A stretch of DNA of 10,017 nt, from the NCBI GenBank assembly GCA_937901025.1, contig CALCGR010000046.1:1-10017 (forward strand). The letters are read 5' to 3'. The translations under genes were made by a program, and so were the position numbers. Below are positions 1 through 6,522 of the stretch, piece after piece. Every line of letters begins with the position of its first letter. The stretch's first letter is position 1. The notes under the pieces are model-generated. The model was given only the letters and a program-made list of their open reading frames with translations. It had not been told where the DNA came from and did no database searches. This DNA is from an uncultured Bacteroidales bacterium (GTDB taxonomy: Bacteria; Bacteroidota; Bacteroidia; Bacteroidales; Paludibacteraceae).

Positions 1-59
1 GATTTGCATAAGCTGTAGTGTGCCTGGTTAGCCGTTTACTGTCTTATCAAATTCGTTTG

Positions 60-91
60 CAAAGGTAATACTTTTTTTTGATATGTGCAAA
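60..91 (-). promoter_or_regulatory. Bacteroidota-type promoter firing leftward out of the window
   Basis: On the minus strand TTTG (91-88) is followed by a 20 bp spacer and TACCTTTG (67-60). This fits the known Bacteroidota sigma consensus TTTG-N19-21-TAnnTTTG exactly. Transcription should begin roughly at 52-56 and run left. The first minus-strand ATG after it is at 9-7, followed by CAA ATC, so a gene beyond the window could start there with a leader of about 45 nt; three codons are too few to call it. The promoter suggests that the PqqD/HprK-like operon ends before here and a new transcription unit begins. Core match seen in sequence; activity inferred. Confidence 0.7.
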
Positions 92-98
92 TTTTTTT
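72..98 (+). repeat. Promoter-core repeat, left copy
   Basis: A 27 bp core made of eight T, then GATATGTGCAAA, then seven T. The same core with one base changed (GATATATGCAAA) lies on the minus strand at 9998-9972. In both copies the reverse strand supplies the TTTG box of a consensus promoter. At the right end both directions carry good promoters. Here the opposite (plus) direction has only TTTG (77-80), an 18 bp spacer and TCATTTTG (99-106), a mismatch in the TA. Part of the match is low-complexity T, so common descent is not certain. Confidence 0.5.
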
Positions 99-144
99 TC
101 ATTTTGCACAAAAAAATGCACTTTTGTCACCAAAAATGCATTTT
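85..144. other. AT-rich intergenic block with palindromes after the HprK-like gene
   Basis: The stretch between the HprK-like stop codon and the left promoter is made of A and T runs punctuated by TGCA. It holds a perfect 12 bp palindrome, AAAATGCATTTT (133-144), and an inverted repeat GTGCAAA (85-91) / TTTGCAC (103-109) around an 11-base loop. Neither forms a GC-rich hairpin followed by a clean U-run on the minus strand, so I do not call an intrinsic terminator, although transcription from the right must end somewhere near. The inverted repeat overlaps the TTTG box of the left promoter, so it could also be a protein-binding site; that is speculation. Confidence 0.35.
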
Positions 145-147
145 CTA

Positions 148-1023
148 TCACTTATTCAACGCCTCGTAACTCATTCGGGCGGCGGCTTCGTTCGGGAGGC
201 AGGAGAGAAGGATGGTCGGCACCGATTGGACCACGGTTGCCAACGTCGCATACAGCGCATCCATCACCTCCGGCAGGATCTTCAGGCCCGAGGACGAACT
301 GAGCATATACGCATAGGCTGCGGGCAGACGCAAGAGCTCGTAACTGTTCTCGGGTGCCTGCTTGAGTTGCACAATCCCGCGCACGGGCGCGCACACGTTT
401 TTATAACAAGGTGTCTTACCCGACCAGGGACTGCCATAGATGACGGGCTTACCATCCACCAATCGCAAGATCGGGTTATCGTCATTGATAAGTTCCGCCT
501 CAGGGAACGCACTGAGCCACTGACGCGAATGGGTCGATTTGCCCGTTCCCGATTTGCCCAAGAAGAAGTACCCGAAGCCCTCATATTTTATCACCGACGC
601 ATGCAAGGTAAGCGCATCCTTAAAACACGAAGTGAAGGCATAGAGCAGCATCGCGGCATTGTCAACGGCAAAGCGTTTTTGTTCGGTGGCGACATAGAGG
701 GTAGCCTCTTTCCAATCCCGACTCGCCAATATCCGACAACACGTCTCGCTGTCGCGGTACATACTCACGCACAGCAGCCACTGCTCCGGTAGTTGGTAGA
801 GTTCGATACGCGGCATATCCTCGTCGGACTTATCGGTGAAGTAAGCCGTAAGGTCTTGCTCGCGGACAGGACAGGCGTCTTCGCTCACCGTTAGATGGAA
901 CAAATCCGCTGCCGTCGCCTCCACCTCAAAAGGGGCGTAGTTCGGCAGCAAATCAAAGACTTGCTCCTCGGCGGTGAAACCAAACGTAAGGTTTGCTACT
1001 CGATAATACCGGCTTGTAACCAT
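148..1023 (-). CDS. HPr-kinase-like P-loop protein (HprK/PEPCK-like fold), 291 aa
   Basis: Probable nucleotide-binding kinase of the HPr Ser kinase / PEP carboxykinase-like superfamily. Seen: a divergent N-terminal half (residues 1-130) and a C-terminal kinase-like core. The core has LHAS with His141 (the position of the conserved His of HprK), a Walker A loop GKSGTGKST (156-164), an acidic pair INDD (181-182) like the HprK Walker B, and SPWSGK (198-203). It lacks the N-terminal domain of true HprK, and no HPr is encoded nearby. Family knowledge: stand-alone HprK-like proteins occur beside PqqD-like proteins in peptide-modification clusters, and one phosphorylates the C-terminal Ser of a lasso peptide. 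The ATG lies inside the pqqD-like gene (28 bp overlap), so the two are likely translationally coupled. Substrate unknown; it may instead act on another carrier or small molecule. Fold confident, function not. Confidence 0.8.
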   Translation of the reverse strand: MVTSRYYRVANLTFGFTAEEQVFDLLPNYAPFEVEATAADLFHLTVSEDACPVREQDLTAYFTDKSDEDMPRIELYQLPEQWLLCVSMYRDSETCCRILASRDWKEATLYVATEQKRFAVDNAAMLLYAFTSCFKDALTLHASVIKYEGFGYFFLGKSGTGKSTHSRQWLSAFPEAELINDDNPILRLVDGKPVIYGSPWSGKTPCYKNVCAPVRGIVQLKQAPENSYELLRLPAAYAYMLSSSSGLKILPEVMDALYATLATVVQSVPTILLSCLPNEAAARMSYEALNK

Positions 1024-1265
1024 GAGTCAATCGTTGTTTGAGAATCGGTTAATGCTACTTCCTTAGTCACTTCGTATTCGTCCAACAGGTAGGCGGCCAG
1101 ACGCTCCGCATCAAAATCCTGACCATCCGCTACTTTCTCCCAAAGGAAAGCGGCAGTAGCGTTCATGGTGATCATCTTATTGAAATTGATCTGCTCCAAG
1201 CTCTCGCCGATGAGCATAAACTCATCGCCTAACGGACGCAACTTAAATCCTTGTTTAACCTTCAT
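996..1265 (-). CDS. PqqD-like peptide-binding (RRE-type) protein, 89 aa
   Basis: Small PqqD-family protein. Seen: 89 residues with the typical pattern MNATAAFLWEKVADG (34-48), a helical stretch ending AAYLLDEYEV (57-66), then a hydrophobic end SWLQAGIIE (81-89). Known for the family: a winged-helix RiPP recognition element that holds the leader of a precursor peptide and presents it to a modifying enzyme; many family members have no characterised partner. Here the partner is presumably the overlapping HprK-like protein. It follows xylE by 13 bp, so it is probably co-transcribed with the xylose genes. No PQQ or lasso peptide gene (pqqA, pqqC, pqqE, asparagine-synthetase-like cyclase, transglutaminase protease) is in view. 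Family assignment good, pathway unknown. Confidence 0.8.
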   Translation of the reverse strand: MKVKQGFKLRPLGDEFMLIGESLEQINFNKMITMNATAAFLWEKVADGQDFDAERLAAYLLDEYEVTKEVALTDSQTTIDSWLQAGIIE

Positions 1266-1278
1266 ATTCTTGCTTAAT

Positions 1279-2667
1279 TTATTTACGATTACGCCAAAGG
1301 GCCGTCATTTGTTCCAACGTCTTACCCTTCGTCTCGGGCACTAACTTATATACAAACAGCGCTGCGATAAGGCAGATGACACCATAAATGATATACACCA
1401 TCGAGTGGCTGAAGTTATACAGCGGAACAAAGGTGGACGAAACGATGAAGTTAAAAATCCATTGGAAAGCAACTGCAATAGCCGTAGCTTGACTGCGAAT
1501 GGTATTGGGGAAGAGTTCGGACATATACACCCAACAGATAGGTCCCCAACTAAACATAAACGCAGCACTATAAATAAGGATACTAACCACCGATACCCAA
1601 GCCGGCATCGCTACCCTATTCGTGACGGCAAAAAGCAATGCACCCAATGCCATCAACAGCGAGCCGGAGATAAGCAGCGGCTTGCGCCCCAGACGCTCTA
1701 CCGTAAAGATAGCCAAGAGTGTAAAGGAGATATTCACCACTCCCATCAGCACGGTGAAGATCATCGGATTACTCAATCCTACCGAAGCAAAGATACGCGG
1801 AGCAAAATACAGAACCGCATTGATACCTACCGCTTGTTGGAAGACACTGAGCATAATACCTACGAAAATCACCAACCAGCCATATGCGAATAAGGGTTCA
1901 CGTTTCTCTATCGCCGTTTGTCGAATCTCTTCCACAATCTCGGCAGCTCTCTGTTCGCCATTGATACGGGCGAGCACTTGAAGCGCTTCTTTATCGCGTC
2001 CGGAAAGAACGAGGTAACGAGGCGACTCGGGAACAAGAAGGATAAGCAATGCAAATAATCCGGCAGGAACACATTCGCTACCGAACATCACACGCCAACC
2101 TATTTGTTGCGTCCACTCTTGGATAGCAGGATCGTTAATGTGGGCTTGGATAATGAGGTAGTTCACAAAATATACCACCAACTGACCGAAGATAATCGCA
2201 AACTGGTTCCAACTAACGAGAGCTCCGCGCCGCGAAGCGGGAGCGATCTCAGCGATATACATCGGGCAGATAGCCGAAGCCAATCCTACACCGATACCAC
2301 CCAAAACACGATAGAGGTTGAAAACGATGAGCAGCGTCAGTGACGGCTCTTTGGCCAATATCCACGTCTCGGGGGCATAAGACCCCCAAGCCGAGATAAA
2401 GAAACAGATGCCGGCGATAAACAGACTTTTTTTACGTCCTAACCGACCCGCCATGATGCCCGATAAGAAAGCACCAATGATACAGCCGATGAGGGCACTG
2501 CTGGACGTGAATCCGTGCCACGCATCGGTGTAGTCAAAATCGGTGGCTCCGGCAAAGAACGATTGTAGTCCCTGCTCGGCGCCCGAGATAACCGCCGTAT
2601 CGTATCCAAAGAGCAAACCGCCAATGACAGCTACTAATACGATTCCGAATAAATAGAACCTATTCAT
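1279..2667 (-). CDS. xylE: D-xylose:H+ symporter, MFS sugar porter family, 462 aa
   Basis: Inner-membrane transporter bringing D-xylose in with protons. Seen: about 12 hydrophobic segments and all sugar-porter signatures: GGLLFGYDTAVISG near the N-terminus (Asp23), RLGRK (75-79), NQFAIIFGQ (Gln162), PESPR (213-217), FQQAVGIN (Gln277, Gln278, Asn283), ERLGRK (324-329), SWGPICW (Trp374) and PETKGKTLE (444-452). From memory of E. coli XylE, these include its xylose-contacting Gln168, Gln288, Gln289, Asn294 and Trp392 and the proton-coupling Asp27. Glucose or arabinose porters share much of this, but linkage to xylA and xylB supports xylose. Start: a frame two codons longer opens with TTG at 2673; I prefer ATG at 2667, which overlaps the xylA stop as ATGA, a standard coupled junction. 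Confidence 0.93.
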   Translation of the reverse strand: MNRFYLFGIVLVAVIGGLLFGYDTAVISGAEQGLQSFFAGATDFDYTDAWHGFTSSSALIGCIIGAFLSGIMAGRLGRKKSLFIAGICFFISAWGSYAPETWILAKEPSLTLLIVFNLYRVLGGIGVGLASAICPMYIAEIAPASRRGALVSWNQFAIIFGQLVVYFVNYLIIQAHINDPAIQEWTQQIGWRVMFGSECVPAGLFALLILLVPESPRYLVLSGRDKEALQVLARINGEQRAAEIVEEIRQTAIEKREPLFAYGWLVIFVGIMLSVFQQAVGINAVLYFAPRIFASVGLSNPMIFTVLMGVVNISFTLLAIFTVERLGRKPLLISGSLLMALGALLFAVTNRVAMPAWVSVVSILIYSAAFMFSWGPICWVYMSELFPNTIRSQATAIAVAFQWIFNFIVSSTFVPLYNFSHSMVYIIYGVICLIAALFVYKLVPETKGKTLEQMTALWRNRK

Positions 2668-3980
2668 TTGCAATAGAGAGCGACGATGGTTTCATATTTC
2701 TCTTGTTGACCGCTGATGGTAGCCGGTTCACCCTTCGCTTTGGCATATTCAACCACCTGTTCGAGGGTCATCTTGCCCTCTTCAAAGTCCTTACCTTTGC
2801 CACCGTCGAAGCTGCTGTAACGAGCCTTAACCATAGCCGGAATCTCGCTCTGTTCTAAGATAGCCGCAGCATTCAGTAAAGCACGAGCCATCGCGTCCAT
2901 ACCCGAGATGTGAGCAATAAAGATATCCTCCGGATTGGTAGAGTTACGACGTAGTTTAGCATCGAAGTTACTACCGCCATTGCCCAGACCGCCGTTGCGG
3001 ATGATTTGCATCATAGCTTGGGTGAGTTCGTAGTTATCAATAGGGAATTGGTCGGTATCCCATCCGTTTTGTGCATCACCGCGGTTAGCGTCAATCGAAC
3101 CCAACATTCCGTTATCCACAGCCACTGCCAGTTCGTGTTCAAACGTATGACCGGCTAAGGTAGCGTGGTTGACTTCGATATTAACCTTGAAGTCCTTGTC
3201 GAGGTTATGCGCTTTGAGGAAACCGATAACCGTCTCAGTATCCACATCGTATTGGTGCTTGGTGGGCTCCATGGGTTTGGGTTCGATAAGGAACGTACCC
3301 TTGAAACCTTTAGCGCGAGCATAGTCACGAGCGATAGTGAGCATTTGTGCCAAGTGCTCTTTCTCGCGTTTTTGGTCCGTGTTAAGCAAAGACATGTATC
3401 CTTCGCGACCACCCCAGAAGACGTAGTTAGAACCACCTAACTTAATGGTTGCATCAATAGCGTTCTTGATTTGTACCGCAGCGCGAGCTACTACATCAAA
3501 ATCAGGATTGGTAGCAGCACCGTTCATATAACGTTTGTGACCGAACACATTCGCCGTACCCCAGAGGAGTTTGATGTTGGTGCCTTGCATCTTTTCGAGG
3601 GCATAATCAGTGATAGCCTTCATGCGAGCTTCGTATTCTTCGATGGTAGCGGGTTCTTCGATAAGATCTACATCGTGGAAGCAGAAGTATTCAATACCGA
3701 GTTTGGACATAATCTCAAATCCGGCATCCATCTTGTCTTTCGCACGTTGAATAGGATCAGCAGCCTTATCCCATTCGTAACTGCGGGTTTGACCGCCAAA
3801 TTGGTCACCCGATGCTTGACCAAGGGTGTGCCACCAAGCCATAGCGAAACGTAACCAGTCTTTCATTTTCTTCCCCATAACCACTCTTTCAGGGTCATAA
3901 TAATGGAAAGCTAAAACGTTCTTACTCTCCGCTCCTTCGAACGGAATTTTCCCAATCTGAGAAAAATACTCTTTTGCCAT
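2664..3980 (-). CDS. xylA: Xylose isomerase, 438 aa
   Basis: Cytoplasmic enzyme converting D-xylose to D-xylulose, using two divalent metal ions. Seen: full length of the long (class II) type, 438 aa against about 440 in E. coli. The catalytic pair is His102 and Asp105 in FHDVD. Metal and substrate residues are Glu233 and Lys235 in IEPKP, Glu269 and His272 in IEVNHATLAGH, Asp297 in SIDANRGD, Asp308 and Asp310 in GWDTDQFP, and Asp340 in NFDAK. All expected positions are intact. It lies 23 bp after xylB, the largest gap in the whole gene run, and its TGA overlaps the xylE ATG. The gap is AT-rich (TTAACCCTTAAAATTTAAC before the start) with no clear Shine-Dalgarno, normal for Bacteroidota. The sequence closely resembles Bacteroides XylA as I remember it. 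Confidence 0.97.
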   Translation of the reverse strand: MAKEYFSQIGKIPFEGAESKNVLAFHYYDPERVVMGKKMKDWLRFAMAWWHTLGQASGDQFGGQTRSYEWDKAADPIQRAKDKMDAGFEIMSKLGIEYFCFHDVDLIEEPATIEEYEARMKAITDYALEKMQGTNIKLLWGTANVFGHKRYMNGAATNPDFDVVARAAVQIKNAIDATIKLGGSNYVFWGGREGYMSLLNTDQKREKEHLAQMLTIARDYARAKGFKGTFLIEPKPMEPTKHQYDVDTETVIGFLKAHNLDKDFKVNIEVNHATLAGHTFEHELAVAVDNGMLGSIDANRGDAQNGWDTDQFPIDNYELTQAMMQIIRNGGLGNGGSNFDAKLRRNSTNPEDIFIAHISGMDAMARALLNAAAILEQSEIPAMVKARYSSFDGGKGKDFEEGKMTLEQVVEYAKAKGEPATISGQQEKYETIVALYCK

Positions 3981-4003
3981 AATAGTTAAATTTTAAGGGT
4001 TAA

Positions 4004-5476
4004 TTAAAGGGTTGATTTATTTAATTGTTCTTTCCAATGTTCGTATGCCTTGCGGTATAACGCGACATCTTTGGGTTCAATAGTCATTACTTTTTTGAGG
4101 GTGGCGAACGCTTCCTTGGCATTCTTATAAGTGCCTGCACCTATGCCGGCCCCCTTGGCAGCTCCTACGGAGCCGTCGGTTTCATATAGTTCGATATTCG
4201 CTCCGCTCACACCGGCTAAGGTCTCGCGGAAAATAGGCGACAAGAACATATTAGCGTTGCCGGCGTGAATGGTCTTGATCTTCAATCCCATCTGCTGCAT
4301 AATCTCGATACCATACATCATCGAGAATACGATTCCTTCTTGCGCTGCGCGCAGTAAGTGAGCACGCTGATGGATATTAAACTGTAACCCGTGAACCGAG
4401 CAACCGGTCTGCCTATTGGCTAACATTCGTTCCGCTCCGTTACCAAAAGGAAGAATAACCAGTCCTTCACTACCGATAGGAGCTTGAGCGGCTTCGTCAT
4501 TCATCTGGGCATAACTCAAATCGGGTGCCACTTGATGGTGCAACCATGAGTTGAGAATACCCGTTCCGTTGATGCAGAGCAGTACACCCAGTCGAGGATC
4601 CGCTGCGGTGTGATTGACGTGTGCAAACAGATTAACACGCGACTGCGGGTCGGAGCCAACTTGGTCCATCACCCCATAAACCACTCCCGAGGTTCCGGCG
4701 GTAGAAGCAATCTCACCCGGTTCGAGTACATTGAGCGAAAGGGCATTGTTCGGTTGGTCGCCCGCGCGATAGCATACCGGAATACCTTCATCAATACCGA
4801 GTTGTTGAGCCGCTTCTTTATTCACTTTTCCTTGCACACCAAACGTAGGCACAATGTCGGGTATCAGTGTATCGGGAAGATGGTAGTAAGCCATCAACTC
4901 TTTAGCCAGAGAGTTATTTTTAAAATCCCAGAAGATTCCTTCACTCAAACCGCTAACCGTAGTGTTTACTTCTCCTGTCAGACGCATTGCGATATAATCG
5001 CCCGGGAGCATAATCTTCCAAATCTTAGCAAACAACTCGGGTTCGTTTTCTTTTACCCAACTCAGTTTGCTTGCCGTGAAGTTCCCCGGTGCATTGAGCA
5101 TGTGACCTAAACAAAAACTCGTTCCCAAAGCCTCTTCGGCTTTCTTGCCGTAAGGTACGGCACGAGAGTCGCACCAGATGATGGCATCACGAAGCACTTG
5201 TTTGTTTTGGTCGATACATACAAGCCCATGCATCTGATAAGAGATACCGATGGCTGCAATCTGACCCTTATAGTCGCTTACGCGAATGTCTTTTGTTACT
5301 TGAGTTAGATAAACCCACCAATCCTGCGGGTTTTGTTCTGCCCACCCACTCTCTTTGGAGTGTATAGGCGCTTCCTGTTTGGGAAAAAACGATGAAGCCA
5401 CCGTTTGACCCGTTGTCACATCCACCAAAGAAGCCTTGACGGAAGAACTACCAATGTCATAACCTAATAAATACAT
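4004..5476 (-). CDS. xylB: Xylulokinase, FGGY family, 490 aa
   Basis: Cytoplasmic kinase phosphorylating D-xylulose with ATP to D-xylulose 5-phosphate, which enters the pentose phosphate pathway. Seen: two actin-like halves. The first opens with the phosphate-binding loop GYDIGSSSVKAS (5-16); QMHGLV (81-86) and IIWCDSR (99-105) are the substrate-site motifs. Asp240 in RAGDQPNNA is the likely catalytic base. ASTAGTSGVVYG (258-268) is an ATP-site loop, and HAGNANMFLSPIFRETLAGV (404-422) and DGSVGAAKGAGIGAG (434-448) are the C-terminal FGGY signatures. Length is normal. It starts 2 bp after mrp and precedes xylA, so the xylose genes begin with the kinase. Other FGGY kinases (gluconate, glycerol) are alternatives, but the context settles it. 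Confidence 0.95.
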   Translation of the reverse strand: MYLLGYDIGSSSVKASLVDVTTGQTVASSFFPKQEAPIHSKESGWAEQNPQDWWVYLTQVTKDIRVSDYKGQIAAIGISYQMHGLVCIDQNKQVLRDAIIWCDSRAVPYGKKAEEALGTSFCLGHMLNAPGNFTASKLSWVKENEPELFAKIWKIMLPGDYIAMRLTGEVNTTVSGLSEGIFWDFKNNSLAKELMAYYHLPDTLIPDIVPTFGVQGKVNKEAAQQLGIDEGIPVCYRAGDQPNNALSLNVLEPGEIASTAGTSGVVYGVMDQVGSDPQSRVNLFAHVNHTAADPRLGVLLCINGTGILNSWLHHQVAPDLSYAQMNDEAAQAPIGSEGLVILPFGNGAERMLANRQTGCSVHGLQFNIHQRAHLLRAAQEGIVFSMMYGIEIMQQMGLKIKTIHAGNANMFLSPIFRETLAGVSGANIELYETDGSVGAAKGAGIGAGTYKNAKEAFATLKKVMTIEPKDVALYRKAYEHWKEQLNKSTL

Positions 5477-5478
5477 AA

Positions 5479-6522
5479 CTATAATAATTTTTTTGCAATG
5501 GGTTCAAACACACTATTTTCTTGCAAGGCTATCGGCGTACCCTCGTCCCCGGCTTCGCGAATGGATTGGACGAGCGGAACCTGACCCAAGAGCGGGATAT
5601 TGAGTTCCTCGGCAAGGGCCTTACCTCCCTCTTTACCGAAGATGAAATATTTATTATTCGGCAGTTCTGCCGGCGTAAACCAGGCCATGTTCTCAATCAG
5701 CCCTAAGACGGGTACATGGATCTTCTCGTTTTGGAACATATCCACTCCCTTGCGGGCATCAACGAGTGCGACCGGTTGCGGGGTAGTGACTACGATTGCG
5801 CCCGTGAGTTGAATCGTTTGAATGAGCGTCAAGTGGATATCGCTCGTTCCGGGAGGCATATCGATGAGGAAATAATCAAGTTCGCCCCAGTTAGCATCCT
5901 CAATGAGTTGCTTGATGGCATTGCTCGCCATCCCTCCTCGCCATACGACCGCGGAATGAGGGTCAACAAAGAAACCGATGCTCAGCATCTTTACGCCGTA
6001 CTGTTCGATAGGTTCGATCAGGTCGCGTCCGTTGACATTCGTCGATATCGGTCGGGCATCCTCCACATGGAACATCTTAGGCATACTCGGGCCGTGGATA
6101 TCCGCATCAAGCAGGCCGACGCGTTTGCCCATCTTCGCGAGGGCGATGGCCAGGTTAGCCGCTACCGTCGATTTACCCACACCCCCCTTGCCGCTATGAA
6201 TGGCAATGATGTGGGGCGTTTGGTGTATGGTGTTGGGTGTCCGGTTGCCTATCTGCCTCTCCGCCTCTCCGCCCATCCGCCTAATCTTCGTATGTATCAT
6301 CACTTGTGCATTCTCATCGACATAGGTCTTGATGGCGACCTCCGCCGCCTTGATGACCGACTTGATAAACGGGTCGGTGTCTTTCTCAAAGATAAGCGAG
6401 AAAGAGACGGTAAAACCCGCAATGCGGATATCGTCCTCTAACATCCCCGATTCTACGAGGTTCTTACCCGTACCCGGGTAGCGAACATGCTGTAAGGCGT
6501 CAATGATTTGTTGTGGATACAT
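5479..6522 (-). CDS. mrp: Mrp/ApbC-type Fe-S carrier ATPase with N-terminal MIP18 (DUF59) domain, 347 aa
   Basis: P-loop ATPase of the Mrp/NBP35 family, thought to carry and hand over [4Fe-4S] clusters in the cytoplasm. Seen: MIP18-like domain (about 1-78), a linker (81-104) encoded by short tandem repeats, then the ATPase core. The core has the deviant Walker A SGKGGVGKST (110-119), LLDADIHGPSMPKMF (137-151), YFLIDMPPGTSD (217-228), VTTPQPVALVDARKG (245-259) and a C-terminal GQVPLVQSIREAGDEG. The usual CxxC that bridges the cluster in Mrp dimers is absent: the expected region reads NMAWFTPAELPNNKYFIFG (278-296) and has no Cys at all. I recall the same in other Bacteroidota. The start overlaps the trmB end by 23 bp; xylB follows after 2 bp. 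Confidence 0.93.
   Translation of the reverse strand: MYPQQIIDALQHVRYPGTGKNLVESGMLEDDIRIAGFTVSFSLIFEKDTDPFIKSVIKAAEVAIKTYVDENAQVMIHTKIRRMGGEAERQIGNRTPNTIHQTPHIIAIHSGKGGVGKSTVAANLAIALAKMGKRVGLLDADIHGPSMPKMFHVEDARPISTNVNGRDLIEPIEQYGVKMLSIGFFVDPHSAVVWRGGMASNAIKQLIEDANWGELDYFLIDMPPGTSDIHLTLIQTIQLTGAIVVTTPQPVALVDARKGVDMFQNEKIHVPVLGLIENMAWFTPAELPNNKYFIFGKEGGKALAEELNIPLLGQVPLVQSIREAGDEGTPIALQENSVFEPIAKKLL
6213..6282 (-). repeat. Two adjacent short tandem repeats in the mrp linker (8-mers, then 7-mers)
   Basis: Reading the minus strand from 6282, about five copies of an octamer (consensus AGGCGGAK; the last two diverge) run to 6243. After a 2-base GG come four copies of a heptamer (consensus ACACCMN, last copy ACGCCCC) from 6240 to 6213. 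They encode residues 81-104, exactly the linker between the MIP18 domain and the ATPase core. The unit lengths are not multiples of three, so each copy is read in a different frame and no protein repeat is visible. Confidence 0.75.

Noticed and set aside
85..792. Plus-strand 235-codon frame opposite the HprK-like gene
   Set aside because: It is antisense to a gene with clear motifs, its product shows no recognisable domain, and its upstream plus-strand promoter match is poor (TCATTTTG, 18 bp spacer).
981..988. CAAACGTA, a minus-strand TACGTTTG box inside the HprK-like gene
   Set aside because: No TTTG box at 19-21 bp, and it lies within coding sequence; a chance match. The same applies to CAAACGTA at 3140-3147 in xylA.
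2668..2673. Longer xylE starting at TTG 2673
   Set aside because: ATG at 2667 gives a standard ATGA overlap with the xylA stop and matches the usual XylE N-terminus.
5716..6441. Plus-strand 241-codon frame opposite mrp
   Set aside because: Mirror of a conserved gene in a GC-richer stretch; Arg/His/Asp-rich composition typical of antisense frames and no own start signals.
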